A stretch of DNA of 53,786 nt from the NCBI GenBank assembly GCA_028704555.1, contig JAQWFD010000027.1, positions 1-53,786 on the forward strand. The letters are read 5' to 3'. A program made the translations under genes and the position numbers. This DNA comes from Desulfobacterales bacterium (lineage in GTDB: Bacteria > Desulfobacterota > Desulfobacteria > Desulfobacterales > JAQWFD01). A model generated the notes under the pieces. That model worked only from the letters and a program-made list of their open reading frames with translations, had not been told where the DNA came from and did not search any database. Positions 44,044 through 53,315 of the stretch are shown piece after piece (position 1 is the stretch's first letter; each line of letters begins with the position of its first letter).

Positions 44044-47000
44044 AAATCATCCGCCGGATCTCCCCCAGTTTTTTTTCAAGCCGTTTTTTTGATATCGGGC
44101 CATCGGTTTTGATTTCCTGGGCAAACACCGATATTTTATATTCTTCGATCATCCAGTGAAAGGCTTCGATTTGATTTCGTTTTTCATCTGATGTGGAAGG
44201 CGTAAGACCCGCGATTAATTCATCCAGACTGTCGGTCCAGCGCTTTACTTCTGCGGACCGGGCCTGATCTTTCTTGAAATCCAGCAGGCATCGGGCTGCC
44301 CGGATTTCCATGGCTTTCAGGTACCGGACGATGTGAGGCATCCGGTCATTTTCGTAAAGTCTGGTAAAATGAGTCGGAACCAGCCGGTCAAGCTCCTGTC
44401 TGAGAAAGTCGAAAAAACTCATGAGGGTTGAATTGAAACGGTTTGTCCGTTCCAGATCGTAGATGGCCGACCGGGTCTGATGATAGGCGCTGATCACTTC
44501 AAGGACATGTTCCCGTTTTTTCTGTCCGTCTGCCAGGAGGGTTGCAGCGGCCGATTCGGCATAGGCGAAAAACGCATCCCGGGTGCGGATGTTCCGGGCG
44601 AAAAATTTGCTGACCACCGTGTCATACAGCTGGTTACCAAAGGCGGCCGGTCCTCCGAACCAGGCAGTCTCGGTCCTGAAATAGTCGGGAAAGGCCAGCT
44701 GCTTTTTCAAAAACTTTAATTCTTTTGCCAGATGAATGCAATACAGCGCGGCCACGCCTTTTTTGTGGTTTGCGACTGCCTCGGTTCTATTGTTCAAAAG
44801 TTGCAGGTCAATGCCGCCGTTATGATGCACCAGCGCAGGGAACACGTCCCATGTCGTATCGGTGCCCGATTTTATATGGATGCATTCAGGCAGATCGCCG
44901 AAATCCCAGTCCGTAATGCCGGATCTTTCCCATTTTTCTTTTTCGGCCTCCAGCAGCTGAGGCGAGGGGCCGGGGCCAATCGCATCCTGTAAAATGGATG
45001 TGTCCCTGCCGGACCGGAGCTCTTTACCGTCGGGTCCGGTAACGGCGATCCGCATTTTCAGAAGATCGGGGACCGTTTCCCGGTCCCATTCCGATGCCGG
45101 TATGTCCACCTTGAACCGGCTGTGAATAAACCGGCACAGGGCCGTGACCAGCGGCTGCTTGCCCCGGGGCATTTCTTTCATGATGATATCGACGGTATCG
45201 GATACCGGAACCAGCTGCTTTCGGTAGGACTTGGGGAGAATTTTGATCAGGGCGATGATTTTTTCCTTCAACAGCCCCGGAACCAGCCAGTCTATGGCCT
45301 CTGTGCGGACCGATGCGGCGGACGATGAGGGAATGCTGACCGTAACCCCGTCAGCCGCGTTTCCCGGATCAAACTGATATGAACAGCGAAAGGTTCCGGC
45401 GCCCAGATCAATGTGATCCGGATACTGGGCCAGCTCGTCCTCGTCGGGCCGGAGGCGCAGCAGATCGTCTCGGGTCAGCCTTAAAAAATTGTCCCCGCCA
45501 TTTTGCCGGATCAGTTTCTGAAGCGAACGGATATCATAAACCCCCGGTAGCTTTTCCTTGTAATATTGGAACAGCTGCGCTTCATTGATCAGCAGCTCGC
45601 GCCGCCGGATCCGGTTTTCCATGTCGGTGATGTCGTCGATATGACTTTGGTTATGCCTCATGAAGGCAAAGGGCTTTTGAACATCAGCCTCGATCAGTGC
45701 GCTGGTGATAAACAGGTCATTGGCCTGATCCGGATTGATTCTGCCGTACGATATGCGGCGGTCGGACGAGATGATCAGCCCGTAGAGACGGACCTGCTCC
45801 AGTGCCACCACTTCCCCGCGGGTTCGTTCCCAGTGCGGCTCCAGGTATGTGAAATGGCACAGGTCTTTTCCTATCTGCTGAATCCAGCTGCTGTCGATAT
45901 TGGCGACGGTTCGGGCAAAAACCCGGGAGGTTTCCACCATTTCAGCGGCCATGATCCATGTGCCGGCCTTGTTAAAAAGGCCCGAGCCCGGAAAGATCAT
46001 CACCTGCTTTCCCTTTGTCGCCTGGTAGATGTTCTTGTCTTTTTTCAGGGCGATGTTGGAGAGAAATCCGCTTAAAATCGACAGGTGAATCGCCTCGTAC
46101 AGCGGGCTGAACGTATCGGCCTTCGATGATGCGGCCGGGCGGACAACGGCATCCGCAGCGGCTACCGGTTCAAGCTCTTCTATAATTTCCATGATCTGGG
46201 CGTGAACATCCCGCCATTCCCGCATCCGACGGAAAGACAGAAAATGGGTCTTGCAGAATTTTTTCATCTGGTGGGTGCTGCCGGCGTCTTTTCGGGTGTC
46301 GTGATAGACGTTCCAGATGTTGAGCAGGCTGATGAAATCCGATGCCGGATCTTTAAACCGGGCATGCATCTGATCCGCTTTCTGTTCATTTTCTGCCGGC
46401 CGTTCCCTCGGGTCCTGGATGCTCAGGGCCGATGCGATGACGGCGGTCTCTTTTACGCAATCTCGGGCATGGGCTTCGATCAGCATCCGCGACAGCCGCG
46501 GGTCGATGGGCAGTCTGGCCATGATCCGGCCATTGGCGGTGAGCCGGTACTGGTTTTTGTCTGATTTCCGGCGGTTGTCCTCAAGGCAGATGGCGCCCAG
46601 TTCGGTGAGAAGATCAAACCCGTCGTGGATATGTTTAAAAGACGGGCCGTCAATAAAGGGAAACTGGCTGATATCCCCCAGTTTGAGTGAAATCATCCTC
46701 AGGATGACATCCGCCAGATTGGTTCTCAGGATTTCAGGGGGCGTGTACTGCGGCCGGGACAAATAGTCTTCTTCCGGATACAGGCGGATACAGATACCGT
46801 TTTCAACCCTGCCGCAGCGGCCCATCCGCTGATCCGCGCTGCTCCTGGCGATGGGGGCTACCGGAAGAGAGATGGTACGGGTCACGGGAGAATACTGGGA
46901 AATACGGGCAAGGCCCGTATCAATCACGTATTTGATGCCCGGTATGGTGATGGAGGTTTCGGCGATGTTGGTGGCGACGATGATTTTTCGGCCGGCCGAA

Positions 47001-48079
47001 CTGCCGAAAATTTTTCCCTGTTCAGCGGCGGAAAGCCTCGAAAACAGTGGAAGAACCGTGACTCCTCTGAAATTTGCGCCCTCGAGCAGTTCGCAGGTTT
47101 CCCGGATGTCCTGTTCGGTCGGCATGAAGATCAGGATATCGCCAAACGGGTGCCGGGCCGCAATTTCCGCAACTGCCTGAACGGCCCTGTCCACATAGCT
47201 GAGCTCAGCGGATTCACCGGACTCATTCGACGGGTCCTGCCGGTCCGTATACCGGACATCTACCGGGTACATGCGCCCGGACACTTCAATGATCGGGGCT
47301 TTGTCAAAATGGCTGGAGAATTTTTCCGTGTCGATGGTCGCCGAAGTGATGATCAGTTTCAGGTCTTTGCGCTTTGCCAGCAGCTGTTTCAGGATGCCCA
47401 GGATAAAATCGATATTCAGGCTTCGTTCATGGGCCTCATCCACAATGAGGGTGTCGTACTGGCTGAGCCGGGGATCGCCCTGGGTTTCGGCCAGCAGAAT
47501 GCCGTCGGTCATGATTTTTATATAGGCATTCGGCCCGGTCTGGTCCTGGAAACGGATTTTGTAGCCCACGGACCGCCCGATCTCTTCGCCGAGCTCCTCG
47601 GCGATGCGCCGTGCCACACTGGAGGCGGCAATCCGGCGGGGCTGGGTACATCCGATGAGCCCGTCAATGCCTCTTCCGGCCTCAAGGCAGAATTTAGGCA
47701 GCTGGGTGGTTTTGCCGGAACCGGTCTCACCGGAAATGATCACCACCTGGTGCGTTTTGATGGCCTCGATGATTTCCTCTTTCCGGGCAGAGATCGGAAG
47801 GTCCGGACAATCCGAAGGCTTTGGCCGGTTTTCAATTCTCAGCCGCCGTCTGAGGATGGAGCTGTCAAGCTGTTTTCTGAGCCGGTAAAGCGTTTGAGCC
47901 GGGTCGCTGTTTTTCCGTCCGTCAGCCGGAGGCGTTCCGGAGACGGACGATTGGATTCGTCCCAGTTTGTTTCGAATGATGAGCCGGTCCCGGGCCATGG
48001 CCCGGGAAAGAAGCGATTCGATTTCCCGGATCATGCGTCGGGGGTGTTTGTCTGTAGATGTCTTGTTAGATATAGTCAT
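44042..48079 (-). CDS. hrpA: ATP-dependent RNA helicase HrpA
   Basis: This 1345-residue DEAH-box helicase has Walker A SGETGSGKTTQLPK, motif II VDEAHERS, SAT motif ITSATID and motif VI QRMGRCGR. HA2/OB-type domains follow, with a long C-terminal DUF3418-like region, giving the usual HrpA length (about 1300). It acts on RNA in the cytoplasm; E. coli HrpA rescues stalled ribosomes. A perfect TATAAT lies upstream on the minus strand at 48111-48116, without a convincing -35. Confidence 0.93.
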   Translation of the reverse strand: MTISNKTSTDKHPRRMIREIESLLSRAMARDRLIIRNKLGRIQSSVSGTPPADGRKNSDPAQTLYRLRKQLDSSILRRRLRIENRPKPSDCPDLPISARKEEIIEAIKTHQVVIISGETGSGKTTQLPKFCLEAGRGIDGLIGCTQPRRIAASSVARRIAEELGEEIGRSVGYKIRFQDQTGPNAYIKIMTDGILLAETQGDPRLSQYDTLIVDEAHERSLNIDFILGILKQLLAKRKDLKLIITSATIDTEKFSSHFDKAPIIEVSGRMYPVDVRYTDRQDPSNESGESAELSYVDRAVQAVAEIAARHPFGDILIFMPTEQDIRETCELLEGANFRGVTVLPLFSRLSAAEQGKIFGSSAGRKIIVATNIAETSITIPGIKYVIDTGLARISQYSPVTRTISLPVAPIARSSADQRMGRCGRVENGICIRLYPEEDYLSRPQYTPPEILRTNLADVILRMISLKLGDISQFPFIDGPSFKHIHDGFDLLTELGAICLEDNRRKSDKNQYRLTANGRIMARLPIDPRLSRMLIEAHARDCVKETAVIASALSIQDPRERPAENEQKADQMHARFKDPASDFISLLNIWNVYHDTRKDAGSTHQMKKFCKTHFLSFRRMREWRDVHAQIMEIIEELEPVAAADAVVRPAASSKADTFSPLYEAIHLSILSGFLSNIALKKDKNIYQATKGKQVMIFPGSGLFNKAGTWIMAAEMVETSRVFARTVANIDSSWIQQIGKDLCHFTYLEPHWERTRGEVVALEQVRLYGLIISSDRRISYGRINPDQANDLFITSALIEADVQKPFAFMRHNQSHIDDITDMENRIRRRELLINEAQLFQYYKEKLPGVYDIRSLQKLIRQNGGDNFLRLTRDDLLRLRPDEDELAQYPDHIDLGAGTFRCSYQFDPGNAADGVTVSIPSSSAASVRTEAIDWLVPGLLKEKIIALIKILPKSYRKQLVPVSDTVDIIMKEMPRGKQPLVTALCRFIHSRFKVDIPASEWDRETVPDLLKMRIAVTGPDGKELRSGRDTSILQDAIGPGPSPQLLEAEKEKWERSGITDWDFGDLPECIHIKSGTDTTWDVFPALVHHNGGIDLQLLNNRTEAVANHKKGVAALYCIHLAKELKFLKKQLAFPDYFRTETAWFGGPAAFGNQLYDTVVSKFFARNIRTRDAFFAYAESAAATLLADGQKKREHVLEVISAYHQTRSAIYDLERTNRFNSTLMSFFDFLRQELDRLVPTHFTRLYENDRMPHIVRYLKAMEIRAARCLLDFKKDQARSAEVKRWTDSLDELIAGLTPSTSDEKRNQIEAFHWMIEEYKISVFAQEIKTDGPISKKRLEKKLGEIRRMI

Positions 48080-48314
48080 TGAAAAAACTGTGTATTTAAA
48101 CTACGATTTTATTATAATTTGATCTTACGGCAGAGATAAATGTCATCATGTCAATTTGAAATGGTAACGGGCGGAAACAACCGGGTGATGATGGGTCTGA
48201 ATTGTTATCGTCTCTGACAAGGTTGCAATGCCGTTAACCTGAAACAGCCTATATTATACATTTATCGTCGGAAATACAATATTGCATTTACCCTCTGGAA
48301 AAGGAGCATGGCTG

Positions 48315-49655
48315 ATGGACTTTGTTGTGATCGGAGGAGATGCCGCTGGCATGAGCGCTGCCAGCAGAGTAAAACGCATCTGTCCGCAAACTTCGGTAAT
48401 CGTTCTGGAAAAATCCATGGATGTGTCCTACAGCGCCTGCGGAATGCCCTATAACATTTCGGATTCCGACCGGGAGATCGAGGACCTCGTGGTCCGGCCG
48501 GCAAAAGAGTTTCAGGATAAACAGGGCATCCATGTGCTGACCGGCCATCAGGTGGACCGGATTGACCCGCAGAACAAAATCGTCAGGGGCACGACGCTGG
48601 CCGGAGATCCGTTTCAGTTTTTCTATGATCAGCTGTTGATTGCCACCGGTGCCTCCCCGATGGTGCCGGATCTGCCGGGATTTGATCTGCCGGGAGTCAT
48701 GGTGCTCAAAAGTCTGGAGCATGGCAGAAAAATCAAGGTGTATTTAAAAAAGAACCAGGTCAAAAAAGCCGTTATCATCGGAATGGGGTATATCGCCCTT
48801 GAAATGTGCGAGGCGCTCCGGGCGCTTGATATTGACCTGGCAATGGTCAAATCCCGAAAGGGCCTGCTGCCCTGGATGGTGGAGGATCTGGCCCGGGCCG
48901 TTCAGGACGAGGTGCAGGCCATGGGGGTTCAGCTGTATCCCGGGCACCCGGTCCGGCGCATTGAATCCGCCGGTACCGGGCTGAAGGTGATATGTGATGA
49001 CCTCACGCTGGATGCGGATATGGTGCTGGTTGCCATTGGGGTGACTCCCAACAGCTCGCTGGCGGCCGATGCCGGACTCAATCTGAGCGTGGAGCAGGCC
49101 ATCGGGGTGGACCCGTCTCTGAAGACATCCGATCCGTACATCTATGCGGCAGGAGACTGCGCCGATGCCTTTCACGAGGTGACCGGAAAGCGAACGTGGA
49201 TTCCGCTGGCCCTGAGGGCCAACCGGGCCGGATGGGCTGTTGCCGACAATGTATGCGGCAAAACCGTGAAGCTTCACGGGGTGGCCGGTACCGGCGTATT
49301 TAAGGTGTTCGGCCTTGAGGTGGCGCGGACCGGCCTGAATCTGGGCCAGGCGGAAAAAGCCGGTTTTGATCCGGTCGGGGTGACCATCAAGACCCGGTCG
49401 CGGGCCCATGCCCATCCGGGCTCATCGGATCTGTGGGTGCATATGGTGGGTGATAAGACCTCCGGCCGGCTTCTCGGGGTTCAGATGGTGGGCCGGGAAG
49501 GGGTCGCGGCCCGCATCAATGCGCCGGCCGTGGCGCTTCACGGAAAGATGACCGTGGAGCATTTCAGCCAGTCGGATCTGGCCTATGCCCCGCCCTTCGG
49601 GCCGGTATGGGACCCGATGCTGACCGCGGCGAATCAGCTGCTTAAACGGATGTAG
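48315..49655 (+). CDS. CoA-disulfide reductase / NADH oxidase-like flavoprotein
   Basis: This 446-residue protein has FAD site VIGGDAAGMSAASRVKR, Cys43 in SYSACGMPYNI (the single redox Cys that cycles as Cys-S-S-CoA or sulfenate in this family), NAD site IIGMGYIALEMCEAL and FAD-closing YAAGDCADAFHEVTG. It ends in a dimerisation domain. There is no rhodanese fusion. The ATG at 48315 follows AAAAGGAG; the longer frame from 48282 overlaps that site. It is paralogous to the FAD gene of the GRE cluster but keeps the canonical Cys context. Substrate could be CoA-disulfide, polysulfide or oxygen. Confidence 0.85.
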   Translation: MDFVVIGGDAAGMSAASRVKRICPQTSVIVLEKSMDVSYSACGMPYNISDSDREIEDLVVRPAKEFQDKQGIHVLTGHQVDRIDPQNKIVRGTTLAGDPFQFFYDQLLIATGASPMVPDLPGFDLPGVMVLKSLEHGRKIKVYLKKNQVKKAVIIGMGYIALEMCEALRALDIDLAMVKSRKGLLPWMVEDLARAVQDEVQAMGVQLYPGHPVRRIESAGTGLKVICDDLTLDADMVLVAIGVTPNSSLAADAGLNLSVEQAIGVDPSLKTSDPYIYAAGDCADAFHEVTGKRTWIPLALRANRAGWAVADNVCGKTVKLHGVAGTGVFKVFGLEVARTGLNLGQAEKAGFDPVGVTIKTRSRAHAHPGSSDLWVHMVGDKTSGRLLGVQMVGREGVAARINAPAVALHGKMTVEHFSQSDLAYAPPFGPVWDPMLTAANQLLKRM

Positions 49656-49660
49656 GGACG

Positions 49661-49695
49661 GGTCGAGCGTCGAGGGCCAGAGGGGCAATAAGTAC
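49661..49695. repeat. Short heptad-period repeat tract 3
   Basis: GGTCGAG, CGTCGAG, GGCCAGA, GGGGCAA, TAAGTAC run in register within the 71-bp gap before yjbQ. It is the shortest and weakest of the tracts. Confidence 0.4.
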
Positions 49696-49726
49696 CAGTT
49701 ATTAGCTTCCATAGGGACGGAGGAGG

Positions 49727-50146
49727 ATGATGAAAAGTTTTCGGAAGGAACTGCTGTTTAATGTGCCCACACGCCGGGCGTTTATCAATATTACTCCCCA
49801 GGTGGAACAGGCTTTGAAGGAAAGCGGTATTCAGGAGGGTTTTGTCCTGGTCAACGCCATGCACATTACAGCATCGGTGTTTATCAATGACGATGAAACC
49901 GGGCTGCATTATGATTATGATGTGTGGCTGGAAAAGCTTGCCCCGCATGAGCCGGTTGCCCAGTACCGCCATAATGTCGGAGAGGACAATGCCGATGCGC
50001 ACATGAAGCGCCAGATCATGGGCCGTGAGGTGGTGGTGGCCATCACCGAAGGAAAACTGGATTTTGGCACCTGGGAGCAGATTTTTTACGGGGAGTTTGA
50101 CGGACGACGGAAAAAACGGGTTCTGATAAAGATGATCGGGGAATGA
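49727..50146 (+). CDS. YjbQ/UPF0047 family protein
   Basis: This 139-residue protein contains [38 protein letters not shown] and LGTWEQIF-like [15 protein letters not shown], the UPF0047 signature with conserved His and Asn residues. E. coli YjbQ has weak thiamin-phosphate-synthase activity; the true role is unsettled. GGAGGAGG precedes tandem ATGs at 49727 and 49730. Its stop overlaps the start of the kinase-like gene by 4 bp. Confidence 0.88.
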   Translation: MMKSFRKELLFNVPTRRAFINITPQVEQALKESGIQEGFVLVNAMHITASVFINDDETGLHYDYDVWLEKLAPHEPVAQYRHNVGEDNADAHMKRQIMGREVVVAITEGKLDFGTWEQIFYGEFDGRRKKRVLIKMIGE

Positions 50147-51165
50147 CGTATCTGGGCCGGCTATCCCCGAAGGATCCGATGTGGGCGTATCTGTGTGATG
50201 ATATCCTGCCGCTGGTAGATGGGGCCAATGGATCGGATGGCACGGTGGTTGCGCCTGATTTTGAGGTTTACCGGATGCCGTTGTCCCGGCGGGTGTACCT
50301 GTATGAAGACCGGGCGCGCAATGCCCGGATTATCGGGAAATTTTTCGGGGGTGATCCCGGCCGCTCGTTTGAATCGGCCGTTCGTCACATGGAGCGGGAG
50401 CATCATCACCTGAATCAGTTCCGCATGCTGGGATTTGACCGGTATCCTCATTATGTGGCCCGGCCGCTGGGCTGCAATGCCCGGATCAACTGTGTGCTGG
50501 TGGAAGAATTTTTAAACGGGCAGGCCCTGACCCATGTGATTCTGGATGCCATCGGCAAACAAAATCCGGGCGACCTGTTAGAAAAACTGGCCGATCTTGC
50601 CTGGTTTCTGGCGGCGTTGCACCAACGAAGCATGAACAAGCATCCGGTTGATATGGCCCAAACCGCATCCTATTTTAAAAAAGTAATCAGGCAGCTCAGA
50701 GACTGGAAACATATCGATGAGGACCCGTACCGCAATTTTTTGAGCGCCAGGGACCGGTGGCTGGGTAAAGCGTTCATGAGCGCGGACCGCCAGGTTCTGG
50801 TTCACGGCGATATCACCCCGGCCAATATCCTTTTCGGGGACAGCCCGGGGGTGATGACCTTTGATCTGGAAAACGTGAAAGCCGATGACCCTGTGTTTGA
50901 TCTCGGAAGGCTGGCCGGTGAACTCAGACATTTTTTTATGCAATACGCCGGGGACTCGGAAAAAGCAGTGCCGTTCATCCGCCACGTTCTGCAGACGTAC
51001 GCCGGCCAATTTTCCGACCCTGACTGCGTATTTTCCGCCGTTACCCGCAGAGTCCCCTTTTACGAGGCTATGACCCTCCTCAGAATCTCCCGCAACAGCT
51101 GGATTTCCGATGCCCACCGAAAGCGGTTGATCGAAGAGGCCGGAGAGATTCTGGGGGGAGGATAG
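50143..51165 (+). CDS. Aminoglycoside-phosphotransferase-fold small-molecule kinase
   Basis: This 340-residue protein has a protein-kinase-like fold: ATP-site lysine in IIGKFF (Lys66), catalytic [11 protein letters not shown] (Asp223, Asn228) and metal-binding [11 protein letters not shown] (Asp241). This is the APH/choline-kinase group, not a drug-resistance gene by itself. The 4-bp overlap with yjbQ implies coupled translation. A small alcohol or vitamin precursor is the likely acceptor; thiamine or a related alcohol is a guess from the neighbour. Confidence 0.8.
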   Translation: MTYLGRLSPKDPMWAYLCDDILPLVDGANGSDGTVVAPDFEVYRMPLSRRVYLYEDRARNARIIGKFFGGDPGRSFESAVRHMEREHHHLNQFRMLGFDRYPHYVARPLGCNARINCVLVEEFLNGQALTHVILDAIGKQNPGDLLEKLADLAWFLAALHQRSMNKHPVDMAQTASYFKKVIRQLRDWKHIDEDPYRNFLSARDRWLGKAFMSADRQVLVHGDITPANILFGDSPGVMTFDLENVKADDPVFDLGRLAGELRHFFMQYAGDSEKAVPFIRHVLQTYAGQFSDPDCVFSAVTRRVPFYEAMTLLRISRNSWISDAHRKRLIEEAGEILGGG

Positions 51166-51175
51166 TCATTTCCCT

Positions 51176-51245
51176 ACACCCTGCACCCTCCATACTGCAT
51201 ACTTCTTACCCTCAGTCCTCAACCCTCAGCACTCAGTCCCCAGTC
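51176..51245. repeat. Heptad-period repeat tract 4 (ten units)
   Basis: The tract splits exactly into ten heptads: ACACCCT, GCACCCT, CCATACT, GCATACT, TCTTACC, CTCAGTC, CTCAACC, CTCAGCA, CTCAGTC, CCCAGTC. It fills the convergent gap between the kinase and LOG genes. Confidence 0.75.
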
Positions 51246-51255
51246 CTCTTTTTCT

Positions 51256-53241
51256 TCAAAACAGCTGAAGCCGGCTCCGGTAGGCCTGGATGACCACATC
51301 CGGATCATCGGTGATTACCAGGTTGTCCCGGATCCATGCCGGTGCGCGGTTTCGGCGGATCATTTCATCGATCTGAGTTTCCATTCCCTGCCAGAAGCTT
51401 CCGTTGCCTTCGGTATCAAACAAAATCAGCGGCACCGGGTCCATGATCGACAGCTTCATGTTGCACAGCGTGATGCCCAGTTCCTCCAGGGTGCCCAGCC
51501 CCCCGATGTTGAAAATCGGAAACGAGGCCACTTCAAACCACTTCTGCCGGCTGTGGCGGCAGGTGGCCTGAAACACCTGGCAAAAGTCCACATCGGTGGT
51601 CATGGGCTGATCCGTGATGTCCAGGTAGTTGGCTCCGGACAGGATGCCGTGTTTTCGTGCCAGGGTGTTGGCATGTTCCATGACCCCGCTTCCCCCGCCA
51701 GTGACAATGCCGATATTTTTTTCCCAGAAATCGATCAGCGCCCGGATAAGACGGTCGACACATTCCACACCTTTTTCCGACAGGGGCTTGTTCGAGCCGT
51801 AAAAGGCGAACAGCATGGATTTGTGAAACTCGGCCAGCCGTTCCGGCACCACAAAATAGCCTTTGCCGTCCCGCATGGTGTGAACCATCAGCCGGTTGTT
51901 GAGCCGGGAGACCCAGTAAACGTCAACGCCGAAATCGTGGTAATCCTGAAGGCGGCTGTGGTCGTTCTGTGACAGAAACTGACCGTGTTCGCAGGAAGGT
52001 TCGAAAAAATAAAATGAATCGATCAGGCTGTGGCCGTTGCTGGCCAGGTTGATGATGTCCCGGTGTTCGATCAGATTGGGGAAATACTTGATCGCCAGCG
52101 TGACCGGTATGCTTTCGATCGTTTCTGAAATTTTTGAGGTGGCATAGATATGCGGACAGTCGCTTCGCCGGGTGAACTTGCGCCGTTCGACCGCGCAGAC
52201 TGGCTGGGGAATCCCGCACGGGCTCTCCGGGCCGTTTCCAAATATCCGGGCGCTGGCCAGCGCTTTGGGTTCATCATGGATCACGGCGGCCGGTTTTCTC
52301 AGATAATGGCAGGTGGAAGATCCGCTGTGGTCCATCCGGTTTTCCAGCCACCGCATTTCTTCAAAGGAATACCGGATGCCCGGAGGCTGAATGGCTGTCG
52401 GAAGTTTTGCCGTCCCGGGGCGAGTGGCCCGGTAAATTTTTGCTGAAATCAGGGGATTGACAATCGGATGCCGGCTGCTGTTGACAATTTCCAGATAGAT
52501 CCGGATTCCGCGGGTTTTGATGGGGTCCAGGATGGTAGCCGACAGATGCTCTCCGAATTCAAATCCGCTTTGAAGCACCACATAATGGTCGTTTAAATAC
52601 ATCGAACAGGTGGTGATCACCCCCTGACCGGGTGGAATGATCACGGCCGATACGGTTTCCCGGGCCTGGAACCGGTTGAGGATTTCCCGGCCGTTTTCCC
52701 TGAACAGGATTCGTTCCAGAATTTCCTTGCCCAGAGGCTCCCGGAGTTTGCAGATGGCCGGGTGCGGGGCAATCAAAATCCTGCCGTCGCTGGATATGGT
52801 GGTCGAGGCCGGAAGCTTGAGCTCGGACCGGTTGATGGCGTCGATCACTTCATCCGAGGTCAGCAGCGCATCCGGATTGCAGAATACCAGACGCCCCACG
52901 GCCAGCCCCGGCGTGAAAAACTTTCTGAGTTCATTGAGCCCCGGATACCCCGGAATGACGGCTGTCGCGGTGAGCGTCAGCGATGCCATGTCACCTGCCA
53001 GAGAGCCGGCATGCGGCGGCTGGCAGTTAATCTGAACGCCGAGCCGGGCAATTCTGGACCGCTCGCTGAAAATGAGGTTTTCCGGCTGCTCCCGGAGCCG
53101 ATCGGACAGCAGCTCCGTCAGCCGGAAGGCGGTCTGAAAGGTGATGCTCCTGGAATTGGAGTCGATCACCTCGGTGATGATCCCGTCTTCCGACTGAAGC
53201 AGTCCGCGAAACAGGGAACTTTCCATTTTTTTACCGGTCAT
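51256..53241 (-). CDS. Long LOG/PpnN-like protein
   Basis: This protein of 661 residues is counted from the ATG at 53241, chosen for AAAGGA upstream; the longer frame to 53280 only translates repeat sequence. The C-terminal ~190 residues form a LOG-type Rossmann domain with VTGGGSGVMEHAN and NIGGLGTLEELG (Ile where the family usually has Pro). LOG enzymes hydrolyse nucleoside monophosphates at the N-glycosidic bond. The preceding ~450 residues are soluble. E. coli PpnN (454 residues, N-terminal DUF4478) is the nearest architecture I know, but this one is 200 residues longer. Confidence 0.75.
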   Translation of the reverse strand: MTGKKMESSLFRGLLQSEDGIITEVIDSNSRSITFQTAFRLTELLSDRLREQPENLIFSERSRIARLGVQINCQPPHAGSLAGDMASLTLTATAVIPGYPGLNELRKFFTPGLAVGRLVFCNPDALLTSDEVIDAINRSELKLPASTTISSDGRILIAPHPAICKLREPLGKEILERILFRENGREILNRFQARETVSAVIIPPGQGVITTCSMYLNDHYVVLQSGFEFGEHLSATILDPIKTRGIRIYLEIVNSSRHPIVNPLISAKIYRATRPGTAKLPTAIQPPGIRYSFEEMRWLENRMDHSGSSTCHYLRKPAAVIHDEPKALASARIFGNGPESPCGIPQPVCAVERRKFTRRSDCPHIYATSKISETIESIPVTLAIKYFPNLIEHRDIINLASNGHSLIDSFYFFEPSCEHGQFLSQNDHSRLQDYHDFGVDVYWVSRLNNRLMVHTMRDGKGYFVVPERLAEFHKSMLFAFYGSNKPLSEKGVECVDRLIRALIDFWEKNIGIVTGGGSGVMEHANTLARKHGILSGANYLDITDQPMTTDVDFCQVFQATCRHSRQKWFEVASFPIFNIGGLGTLEELGITLCNMKLSIMDPVPLILFDTEGNGSFWQGMETQIDEMIRRNRAPAWIRDNLVITDDPDVVIQAYRSRLQLF

Positions 53242-53262
53242 GCAGGGTCCTTTCGAGTCAGG

Positions 53263-53311
53263 TCGTGAGTCGTGAGTCATCTGTTCTCTGTCCTCTGACT
53301 TCTGTCCTCTG
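53263..53311. repeat. Heptad-period repeat tract 5
   Basis: Seven heptads lie in register: TCGTGAG twice, TCATCTG, TTCTCTG, TCCTCTG, ACTTCTG, TCCTCTG. It lies between the LOG gene and the flavoprotein gene. Confidence 0.7.
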
Positions 53312-53315
53312 GCCT

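Noticed and set aside
44042..48079. Many long open frames opposite hrpA, and similar ones opposite glyA, ribBA and the GRE
   Set aside because: They are antisense shadows of high-GC third positions in strongly supported genes, with no starts, ribosome sites or family motifs.
50143..51165. Antibiotic-resistance aminoglycoside phosphotransferase
   Set aside because: Only the generic kinase motifs are shared. The chromosomal position, coupling to yjbQ and lack of mobile elements argue for a housekeeping kinase.
53241..53280. Longer N-terminus for the LOG protein
   Set aside because: The extra 13 codons translate the heptad repeat tract, and the AAAGGA site sits before the later ATG.
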